In this document: piece after piece, positions 9,301-12,088 of the stretch
Position numbering within the stretch: position 1 is the stretch's first letter
Layout: the number at the start of each line of letters is the position of its first letter
DNA from: Stramenopiles sp. TOSAG23-2
Taxonomy: Eukaryota; Sar
Assembly (NCBI GenBank): GCA_900128395.1
Contig: LT649879.1
Location: 1-12,088, forward strand
DNA length: 12,088 nucleotides
Direction: 5' to 3'
Notes under the pieces: generated by a model
What the model was told of the DNA's origin: nothing
What the model saw: the letters and a program-made list of their open reading frames with translations, nothing else
Database searches by the model: none
Position numbers and translations under genes: made by a program

Positions 9301-11243
9301 GAGCAGATAGAAGAAACAAAGGCGTCGTGGATGAACGTACGTTTAAACGTTGCATGGAAGATTTAGACGATGGTGATGGTAATATGGAATTATCATCAAG
9401 TGAATATAAAATGTTATTTAAAGAATTTAATGATGGTGGAATGATTAATTACGAATCGTTCCTGGATGAAATTATTAAAAGTGGGAAAACAGGTAGTAGT
9501 ACAAGGAATTCAACGAAAGGCCATGTGGAAAGAATAATCAAAGATATTAGAAAAGAGATACGAAAGGCATGGAAAGATGGTGTTGATTACCATGATGCCT
9601 TTGAACGGTTCGATCGCAAAGTGAAAGGTTGGATTTCCACGAAAGATTTCCTATCTGGTTTGAAAGATATGAATATTAGAGTTAGTAGAAAAGATGAAAG
9701 CGCGTTGGTTGGAAAATTTGATCCAAGTGATAAAGGTGAAATTGATTATCACACATTTTTAACGATTGTTGCGCCAAGTTACAGCGATCGTGGTGCGCAG
9801 ACACATGATGATCTCGTCATGGAAGCGGGTGAGAAACTACGTAGATTAGTGAAAATCAGAGCAAAAGATATGGATGGCGATTTAAGGGATCCATTCCGTC
9901 ATTTTGATCAAAAAGAAAGAGGCGGTTTTAGCGCTAGGCAATTTGAAACTGGCTTGGAACTTTTAAAAATACGTTTAAATGCACGTGATGTTGGTAAATT
10001 ATTTAGATTGATTGATCTTAATAACGATGGGGAAATCCGTTTCAATGAATTTTCCACTTTCATTTATGGTTCCAAACATAGTGATGCGATCAGTCGCTTG
10101 CGTGCGAAGGTAACTCAATTGGCACGGAATTGGGATGGTGGACGTGATATGCATAAAGCATTTAAACGTTTCGATCGTGATAATAAGAAATTTGTTACCG
10201 GTAGAGAATTTGGAAAGGTATTAAAAAGCAATGGGTTTGAATTTACTGATGTGGAAATCGATATGATCATGATGCGATTTGATATTGATGGGGAAGATCG
10301 TATTACATTTGCAGATTTTATGGAATTCATTGATCAACGTGTACGGAAATTTAGCAAAGTTGATAAATTACATACAAAAATACGACAAAAAATTAAAAAA
10401 GCAGCAAAGAAAACGGGCAGTGCAAAGAATGTAGGTGCAGTATTCCATGCCATGGATACAGATGGCAATGGATCATTAGATCGCAATGAATTCAATGAAG
10501 GGTTAATTGATCTTGGTATTGAATTACGTGCACTAGAATTGGATGATTTAATCGATTACTTTGATCATAATGGCAATGGTTCTGTTAGTTGGGAAGAATT
10601 TGTCGATTTTGTTGATCATGATTACGAGGAATTGAATGACAATGATGATGATGATGATGATAGTAGTAGTAGTGGCTTGTTGAAACGTGTATCTAAATTA
10701 GTGAAACGTGAGGAAGAGGATAATCGACGATTTTCATTAAAGAAAGAATTAGAACGAATGGATAGAAATGAAAAAGAATATGTAAAAGATGCAGACTTTG
10801 TAGATTTATTACGTAGCATCAACGTTGGTAAACATGATGCAAAAGATTTAGCACGTGAATATGAAGGTAGTAGAGAAGGACGCGTTGATTATTATAAATT
10901 TTTAGATGATTTAAAAGCATCAAGTAAAAAAAAATCGAGTAGGAAAAGTAGTAGTAGTAGAAAACGAATGGATAGCGATATGAAAGAAATTATGCGTATC
11001 GTTGGAAAATTTGCTCGTAAAAACAATAGAGCTATGAAATCATTTAAAAAAGAAATGCAACGAATTGATCGTAAAGATCGTGGATTGGTAAATAAAGGTT
11101 TATTTAAAGATGAATTTAATGAACTTGGTGTTGATTTAAGTAAAAGTGATTATAAACAAATCGAACGTTATTTCCTTGATGAAGATACGGAAAAAGTGAA
11201 TTATTTAGATTTTTACGATGAAGCGACATCCGATCAGAGGTAG
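1743..11243 (+). CDS. Giant RPGRIP1L/fantom-like ciliary transition-zone protein with EF-hand array
   Basis: A 3166-residue protein in one exon. Domains in order: family-typical N-terminal helix (1-50) and coiled coils to about 540; first C2 domain (about 577-735); second C2 domain (about 767-897); then EF-hand-like pairs from about 910 to the C-terminus, broken by a disordered Asn/Lys/Ser-rich linker (1103-1222). Motifs recognised as RPGRIP1L/RPGRIP1-like include DLEERYLETRDRNLLLRKK near the N-terminus, GENILEIYI opening the first C2 domain, and FYDYETQTTP followed by GLSPQYNF. In animals this family scaffolds the ciliary transition zone, anchoring MKS/NPHP modules, with the C2 region contacting nephrocystin-4. 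The usual C-terminal RPGR-interacting domain is not recognisable; the animal proteins are near 1,300 residues, so the length is more than doubled by the EF-hands. No signal peptide or membrane segment is seen. About twelve loops keep canonical calcium ligands. Family call: high confidence; calcium function: inference. Confidence 0.9.
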   Translation: MSRDLEERYLETRDRNLLLRKKNNEQEQTIKRLYTKIQMIEEGLRRRGHGSTMDASKSKTRTNKMDDVATSKLITDLKKRNMSLQKANTDLREKLRLALMENRQIANTPGGKRRILAQQKRNATSRKGATHHGGRSNLLPRDENLQGMLKSFANTTNNVKHDKKTKELVGALRNRLVSTEKRLQRLLQENKDLRVRSSINSPTRGNGSSTGTHHHHHTADTLELQRELRDKTAQLTLLNSRYEHLEGRSRAAQEMHHAALQKMEDNNKVIREMRRKLQLLAAEKESLEKSKERCQDLEHEVAGLRKETAELEEAMARLCESPFINTSYKNEKEVMELRKHRKDAKSQLMQIEFLQDAVKSWRSRVAETQHNLQTLRNEKEALAKEKADLELRLEESDRANELLKDKMRLYSGETGVDTSDLERALTLVKRHTDRPSEVDFLDNDMEDVDDMEAVPALRKRIQKLQIKQLEQQRELDRADRMLKAQSSINRDLNTELELLKSRYTADKSTLQKKVDDMEHVASKRTARIKTLEAQVKQSMRSARGNNIVLNDDIPATSSNMTQMNADSALANPDADFEPGENILEIYIVDATLSSGESLQPGSIMFGGNSTTLTPDSTTFVMCDFYDYETQTTPIMTGLSPQYNFAATYKIETESMFFMRYLSSEQLVLELNLARMADFELVGVCSLSLLELTNDNGAITFKMAPILSVRDGTTIGHLHVQMKLALPVTELFELYLRENPSERQRVERLRLVDRDMAIDAAERARQQNYLEVVIVRCTQLRTRTGEVPKAYVGYQLFNYQGVITNVAEETTEPVFDSEQALPIQINNKFMRALRKENLEMNVFDDLTREDDEPIGTASVPLGALAEGEPIVGAFDLRSPSGTLCGQLFVNIRWRIPLQIGNIGSVGNERALDTEEIRYMERRFETRGKNGANTGNVSYKQFLRYVVPQAEFLSVQNKVRNACMQDRGKSLRSAVRRYERNNGEILLTSSEVEDIFEGVSGRTNLLSRMEMNVLFEHLDPVASKMIEPKRFLEFCSPPDTQAQVTEDKLRAYFRSLHRNRPDYREEFRQFDSGNTGSITRPEFRKALVNCGMTVEGTSIDKKFRDGNNDFGVQDEGDKNWSKSAPGGEDVITSRKGGDDFDDLNNTLKSDFNKRMNEAEQASKAAAARSQVPKIALDSNQKKNKAKQDSAKNRIERNYLQDSNNNNNNNNSRKKRTNVVEGNVSHAEEELKEFVMDVTGSDGTHTLNDIENAIGAMANDDGNISKKDLSKALSSVGISLSKESLRILFTHFDRYDDGVIDYKEFVRFSSSRPSKSGVLVSQFRRALWKTDPVTAFNVMDSNGDNHISKREFVKGVRKMGIRNVTDQDIDMLMHQFRVKGSEGIDLRAFIDFAADAQREADSRLGTAEEALRNIVAKAASKGLDMGQTFKAFDANDDGKISKKEFQNAVSKLGKSLDFSLTPKELDQLFARFAGSKRAKYIKYHDFVDYFNSTTETDEAEKENLRRWKDKTKDVKPVREHTLQARAHHVTREAARQKHDLTEYFERYDLDGSEHVRTTEFIAATTAAGFFFSLSECRWLSEKFKASGVTDGVDYKSFFIWATESSSRVQAVGDKLRTMVANLARRDGDMDFGPILQAFDPTETNRITKKTFTKGLQKLQLNLSESEIDVLMGHFTTDRNGNIQYDAFVKYIFGEEGKGAIDAQRRTNTNKKTKANRDISMDAREEATDAISKLKIMVREAARKGVDYRDSFEHFDPSRTGKISRTDFKRGLNQLNIVLLDDEMDAVMTRFDSENTGRVRYSDFLSVVAPQAQKRQVDKEVQKAADRLRSMVKQRAHAKKGSMRDPFQHFSVKKSSFNSAELFEGLKLLNIELTADKVNILFEMMDKNSDGKVTYNEFKLFIGDSHYHDVENRLRANITRLATTWTGDKDFRKVFHRLDDDGAGSLSRKKFKEGLEDLGFELTSREFERVLDRFDTDGDGEVSYKEFVSFIKNRYDSFKPVEKLKQRLRGRLNEMSSSKKEMWRAFRNLDLNGNGYIDQVEFKDGLKDLGFNLTSSEANDVMQYFDFHADGRISYEEFVAFLEGDDATSANSTRKKKNFGSSDRKGNGLLMHKLRRAFRQQWADGKDAHEVFESADIDMEGVLTPKQVFRILRDKFNMSLSQDNEDELIRKFARDDNMQFNYPDFLNRTSPAYTGHVSVGNKVDAAAAKLRTVVQKRVRDTGGKNLKDPFSHFDKRDRGYFDMRAFSKGLKLLNIDLNSSDEEKLFEMIDGNNDGRVRYNEFAVFVNGTRYNNVASRLRTKIGQIARKWNGGKDLRKAFDKFDRDDNGFITSREFHRTVKDFGFDLNKFEIDTLMHQLDVDGDGRITYREFIDFVHQRVEKYNKVENLPQKVKKRIQRHARGEELWNIFQDMDRDGNGVLDKKEFRKGLDSMGLNLSSTENNDLMEYLGHETRSGKMVINYMDFNDFINSDDGSNNGGSDSSDDGSRGGGGAKGVDRIILRLGKEVARRTRNGRTFDMHKPFNRADRRNKGVVDERTFKRCMEDLDDGDGNMELSSSEYKMLFKEFNDGGMINYESFLDEIIKSGKTGSSTRNSTKGHVERIIKDIRKEIRKAWKDGVDYHDAFERFDRKVKGWISTKDFLSGLKDMNIRVSRKDESALVGKFDPSDKGEIDYHTFLTIVAPSYSDRGAQTHDDLVMEAGEKLRRLVKIRAKDMDGDLRDPFRHFDQKERGGFSARQFETGLELLKIRLNARDVGKLFRLIDLNNDGEIRFNEFSTFIYGSKHSDAISRLRAKVTQLARNWDGGRDMHKAFKRFDRDNKKFVTGREFGKVLKSNGFEFTDVEIDMIMMRFDIDGEDRITFADFMEFIDQRVRKFSKVDKLHTKIRQKIKKAAKKTGSAKNVGAVFHAMDTDGNGSLDRNEFNEGLIDLGIELRALELDDLIDYFDHNGNGSVSWEEFVDFVDHDYEELNDNDDDDDDSSSSGLLKRVSKLVKREEEDNRRFSLKKELERMDRNEKEYVKDADFVDLLRSINVGKHDAKDLAREYEGSREGRVDYYKFLDDLKASSKKKSSRKSSSSRKRMDSDMKEIMRIVGKFARKNNRAMKSFKKEMQRIDRKDRGLVNKGLFKDEFNELGVDLSKSDYKQIERYFLDEDTEKVNYLDFYDEATSDQR
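3471..3947 (+). other. First C2 domain, RPGRIP1 type (residues ~577-735)
   Basis: The domain opens with PGENILEIYI and contains TFVMCDFYDYETQTTP, then GLSPQYNF and a beta-rich tail ending in IGHLHVQMKLALPV. This Y-D-[FY]-E-x-Q-T-T-P ... P-x-Y-N-F pattern is characteristic of the first C2 domain in RPGRIP1 and RPGRIP1L. The clustered Asp ligands expected in the calcium-binding loops of classical C2 domains are not evident, in line with a protein-interaction rather than a calcium-lipid role. An insertion of about 15 residues (PGSIMFGGNSTTLTP) lies between the first two strands. Confidence 0.85.
4041..4433 (+). other. Second C2 domain (residues ~767-897)
   Basis: Begins NYLEVVIVRCTQLRTR and runs through AYVGYQLFNYQG, the strand pair ENLEMNVFDDLTRED and IGTASVPLGALAEG to LFVNIRWRIPL. 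The order 'L-x-V-x-I-x-x-C ... Y-x-x-Y-x-x-F ... V-x-P-L ... G-x-L-x-V-x-I-x-W' fits a C2 sandwich and matches the second C2 domain of RPGRIP1L, the region described in animals as binding nephrocystin-4. The VFDD and TRED acids could be a remnant calcium loop, but a full ligand set cannot be assigned by eye. Confidence 0.85.
4470..6920 (+). other. Leading EF-hand region (residues ~910-1726)
   Basis: Begins directly after the second C2 domain. Two degenerate modules (about 910-1102, including loop DSGNTGSITRPE at 1069) precede a disordered linker, then five EF-hand pairs follow (approx. 1225-1313, 1317-1398, 1406-1494, 1518-1600, 1607-1692). Loops that keep the ligand pattern are DSNGDNHISKRE at 1337, DANDDGKISKKE at 1430 and, lacking the central Gly, DLDGSEHVRTTE at 1545. 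The second hand of several pairs has lost its ligands (for example FAGSKRAKYIKYHDF). These pairs are more diverged than the later blocks and do not show the block register clearly. Confidence 0.8.
5049..5408 (+). other. Disordered linker with Asn run (residues ~1103-1222)
   Basis: Low-complexity Asp/Asn/Lys/Ser/Ala-rich stretch inserted after an EF-hand whose partner is missing. It contains eight consecutive Asn (1201-1208, encoded by AAT/AAC at 5343-5366), so the DNA is a trinucleotide repeat tract likely to vary in length between strains. It separates the C2-proximal EF-hands from the main array and probably acts as a flexible spacer. Confidence 0.8.
6921..7988 (+). other. EF-hand super-repeat block A (residues 1727-2082)
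   Basis: Four EF-hand pairs (a-d) over 356 residues. Loop starts: b2 DKNSDGKVTYNE at 1882, c1 DDDGAGSLSRKK at 1935, c2 DTDGDGEVSYKE at 1971, d1 DLNGNGYIDQVE at 2026, d2 DFHADGRISYEE at 2062. Loops b2, c2 and d1 keep canonical ligands; c1 has lost the position-12 acid. Hand b1 (SVKKSSFNS, 1847) is non-binding and one residue shorter than in blocks B and C. Diagnostic block motifs are DPFQHF, EGLKLLNIEL and the linker helix VENRLRANI. Confidence 0.85.
8055..9146 (+). other. EF-hand super-repeat block B (residues 2105-2468)
   Basis: Same a-d order as block A over 364 residues. Four consecutive hands look calcium-competent: b2 DGNNDGRVRYNE (2266), c1 DRDDNGFITSRE (2319), c2 DVDGDGRITYRE (2355) and d1 DRDGNGVLDKKE (2409). 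Hand b1 (DKRDRGYFDMRA, 2230) lacks ligands and d2 is broken by an insertion (GHETRSGKMVINYMD). Pair a is degenerate. Block motifs are DPFSHF, KGLKLLNIDL and NVASRLRTKI. This is the best-preserved calcium-binding cluster in the protein. It is followed by a Gly/Ser/Asp linker (2467-2490). Confidence 0.85.
9147..9530 (+). other. Linker and extra EF-hand pair between blocks B and C (residues ~2469-2596)
   Basis: A Gly/Ser/Asp low-complexity linker (to about 2490) is followed by one additional, divergent EF-hand pair starting GVDRIILRLGKEV. Its first hand is degenerate. An acidic segment DGDGNMELSSSE could form a loop lacking the central Gly, and the final hand (NDGGMINYESF) has a shortened loop. 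This extra module accounts for the larger spacing between blocks B and C (492 residues between b2 loops) than between A and B (384). Confidence 0.7.
9531..10625 (+). other. EF-hand super-repeat block C (residues 2597-2961)
   Basis: Same a-d order over 365 residues. Canonical loops: b2 DLNNDGEIRFNE (2758), d1 DTDGNGSLDRNE (2905) and d2 DHNGNGSVSWEE (2941). Loops c1 (DRDNKKFVTGRE, 2811) and c2 (DIDGEDRITFAD, 2847) have lost ligands, so calcium competence is distributed differently from block B. Hand b1 (DQKERGGFSARQ, 2722) is again non-binding. Block motifs are DPFRHF, TGLELLKIRL and DAISRLRAKV. Confidence 0.85.
10626..11240 (+). other. Acidic/Ser linker and degenerate C-terminal EF pairs (residues ~2962-3166)
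   Basis: A run of six Asp then four Ser (2968-2977, a GAT/AGT trinucleotide tract at 10644-10673) leads into two divergent EF-like pairs: one around DRNEKEYVKDAD and EGSREGRVDYYKF, the other around DRKDRGLVNKGLF and DEDTEKVNYLDF. None has a complete ligand set. A basic Lys/Ser/Arg linker (KKKSSRKSSSSRKR) separates them. The protein ends YDEATSDQR inside the first copy of a 78-bp tandem duplication. Confidence 0.75.
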
Positions 11244-11331
11244 GTGGATGTAGTTGATGAAGATACGGAAAAAGTGAATTATTTAGATTTTTACGATGAA
11301 GCGACATCCGATCAGAGGTAGGTGGATGTAG
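11176..11331. repeat. Exact 78-bp tandem duplication spanning the stop codon
   Basis: Units 11176-11253 and 11254-11331 are identical base for base. Each contains the last 22 codons of the giant gene, the TAG stop, and 12 bases after it. Because 78 is 26 codons, the second copy is in the same frame and carries its own TAG at 11319-11321; a third in-frame TAG lies at 11364-11366. The perfect identity implies a very recent duplication, or an assembly artefact. Confidence 0.95.
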
Positions 11332-11343
11332 TCGACAATCTGA

Positions 11344-11431
11344 ACAGAGGTATAGCTGATGTATAGGTGTGGAGTCGAAGACGTATGTTGTGAGAAGTTG
11401 ACCAGAGAGGTAGGTGGAGTCGAAGACGTAT
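11344..11431. repeat. Decayed repeats in the 3' region
   Basis: The 18-mer gtggagtcgaagacgtat occurs at 11369-11386 and 11414-11431, 45 bp apart. The string agaggtaggtgga, which spans the stop codon in the 78-bp unit, recurs at 11406-11418, and cagaggtatagctgatgtat (from 11344) resembles the same unit end. The 3' flank appears to have been built by repeated local duplication. Confidence 0.75.
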
Positions 11432-11507
11432 ATCATATAGTATGTTATATTGTTGTATCATATGATATATGATATATGTGATGTGATGAAAAAAAACATG
11501 ATATCAT
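11428..11507. repeat. AT-rich palindromic stretch
   Basis: Several short perfect palindromes built on ATCATATGAT (11457-11466) and ATGATATCAT (11498-11507) lie among repeats of tatgatata, all just before the AATAAA signal. They could form weak hairpins in the 3' UTR or in the DNA. No specific function can be assigned. Confidence 0.5.
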
Positions 11508-11515
11508 ATTTGGTA

Positions 11516-11583
11516 AATAAAAAACAAAAATTGTGTGAGTGTGTATTGGGTATTGTGTATAGTGTTGAGCGTGGTGTGTTGTA
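11516..11583 (+). terminator. Polyadenylation-like signal with GT-rich downstream element
   Basis: AATAAA at 11516-11521 is followed by a strongly GT-rich stretch (11531-11583: ttgtgtgagtgtgtattggg... gagcgtggtgtgttg). A hexamer followed by a GU-rich element is the standard eukaryotic cleavage and polyadenylation arrangement. It would give the giant gene a 3' UTR of about 300 nt. AATAAA alone is expected by chance in AT-rich DNA; the GT-rich block, rare in this window, is what makes the call reasonable. Confidence 0.5.
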
Positions 11584-11832
11584 AATTGTCATGGACAGGC
11601 AAGTTGCAAAAGAAGAGACGAGATGTACGTGATATATTAAGTAGAGAGAGAGATTTGGTCATTTGTATGATTATTTTGGATGAGATTTGTGAGAAGAATT
11701 GTGAAAGAGAATATATAAAAAATATGCGTATATGACAATTTATATGATTAAGTTTTAAAATATGAACAAATACGTTTTAACATGCCAACAAAACCTTTTT
11801 TCTATACACGCACACTCAATAATTTCGTTTTT
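11584..11832. other. Convergent intergenic region, nothing recognised
   Basis: Between the GT-rich block and the ankyrin gene's tail the sequence is AT-rich and purine-rich on the + strand. A 66-codon open frame (11535-11735) lacks any recognisable motif and overlaps the GT-rich element. Any 3'-end signals for the - strand gene should lie here; on that strand a GT-rich piece (gagtgtgcgtgtatag) occurs just downstream of the expected stop. Confidence 0.5.
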
Positions 11833-11901
11833 TTAATCATTTAAATCACCATTACCTGCTCCTACAGCTCTACCATTTTCATAAATGCCAATTTGCTTTT
11901 C
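11833..11901 (-). pseudogene. Probable original C-terminal tail of the ankyrin gene, now out of frame
   Basis: In another frame of the - strand, overlapping the end of the ankyrin frame, the sequence reads EKQIGIYENGRAVGAGNGDLND and then TAA at 11835-11833. Its hydrophilic Gly/Asn/Asp composition looks like a genuine protein end and differs from the Trp/Lys/Met end of the current frame. A short GGKANW lies in the third frame (from 11905), so one or two small indels between 11912 and 11883 could have displaced an ancestral tail. This is inference; the tail family is not firmly identified. Confidence 0.45.
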
Positions 11902-12088
11902 CACCAACGTAAAAGTGCAATGATCTCTTGGCGAGTTGGACTACGATTATCACGATATGCACAGTCCAGGGGAGTGAATCCCCCCCTGTTCTTCTTATTA
12001 ATGCTATCAAGAGACATATGGGTTAATAACAATTCAATCAACTCAGTATTCGTTCTGTTATAACGTGCTGCCCAATGTAATGCATTCC
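11862..12088 (-). CDS. Ankyrin-repeat protein, C-terminal end (partial, 5' end outside window)
   Basis: Reading leftward from the window edge, 74 residues are visible before TAG at 11864-11862. They contain one nearly complete ankyrin repeat: NALHWAARYNRTNTELIELL, a loop, then KNRGGFTPLDCAY and RQEIIALLR, matching the ankyrin pattern of A-L-H-x-A-A ... L-L ... N-x-x-G-x-T-P-L-D-x-A ... LL. Ankyrin repeats are general protein-binding modules, so no partner or pathway can be inferred. The last residues (WWKSKLAFMKMVEL) do not look like an ankyrin helix and probably result from a frameshift; see the separate tail entry. Convergent with the giant gene, about 620 bp apart. It may be a pseudogene copy of a larger ankyrin family. 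Confidence 0.7.
   Translation of the reverse strand, partial: NALHWAARYNRTNTELIELLLTHMSLDSINKKNRGGFTPLDCAYRDNRSPTRQEIIALLRWWKSKLAFMKMVEL

Noticed and set aside
1743-11243. Ciliate-type genetic code or selenocysteine readthrough
   Set aside because: No TAA, TAG or TGA occurs within the 3166-codon frame, and the in-frame TAGs after the end are explained by the tandem duplication.
11116-11436. 106-codon - strand open frame with an internal 26-residue repeat
   Set aside because: It is the antisense of the giant gene's end; its internal repeat is just the 78-bp DNA duplication read backwards.
11535-11735. 66-codon + strand open frame after the giant gene
   Set aside because: No recognisable motif, overlaps the GT-rich polyadenylation element, and low-complexity purine-rich coding; random frames of this size are expected.

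Overview
The window is AT-rich eukaryotic DNA dominated by one uninterrupted 9.5-kb reading frame on the + strand (1743-11243, 3166 codons, standard genetic code, no introns visible). Its first ~900 residues match the ciliary transition-zone scaffold family RPGRIP1L/RPGRIP1 (protein fantom, MKS5/NPHP8): a short family-typical N-terminal helix, long coiled coils, then two C2 domains in the family order. Where the animal proteins continue to an RPGR-interacting domain, this one runs into about 2,250 residues of EF-hand-like motifs, roughly forty hands arranged mostly as pairs. Within that array there is a higher-order repeat: three blocks of four EF-hand pairs (residues ~1727-2082, 2105-2468, 2597-2961) whose loops keep a fixed register. 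The organism is therefore a ciliated or flagellated protist. A stramenopile-like alga is my guess, but nothing here fixes the lineage. The absence of in-frame TAA/TAG over 3166 codons argues against a ciliate that reads those codons as Gln.

Layout. 1-1742 is non-coding, with a 217-bp foldback inverted repeat that looks like a MITE (227-443), a two-copy 40-bp direct repeat (708-800), a five-copy 59-bp minisatellite (about 856-1160) and a TA microsatellite (1607-1634) before the A/T-rich leader. 1743-11243 is the giant gene. 11176-11331 is an exact 78-bp tandem duplication that spans the stop codon, followed by decayed related repeats to about 11431, an AT palindromic stretch, and an AATAAA/GT-rich polyadenylation-like site (11516-11583). 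At the right edge, on the - strand and convergent with the giant gene, is the 3' end of an ankyrin-repeat gene (11862-12088), whose C-terminal tail appears frameshifted.

How it fits together. The two genes are convergent and show no functional link. The interest lies in the giant protein: a transition-zone scaffold carrying a huge, partly calcium-competent EF-hand array in cis, which would place calcium sensing or an elastic or structural EF-hand rod directly at the base of the cilium. The family assignment of the N-terminal half rests on recognised motifs; the calcium role is inference.
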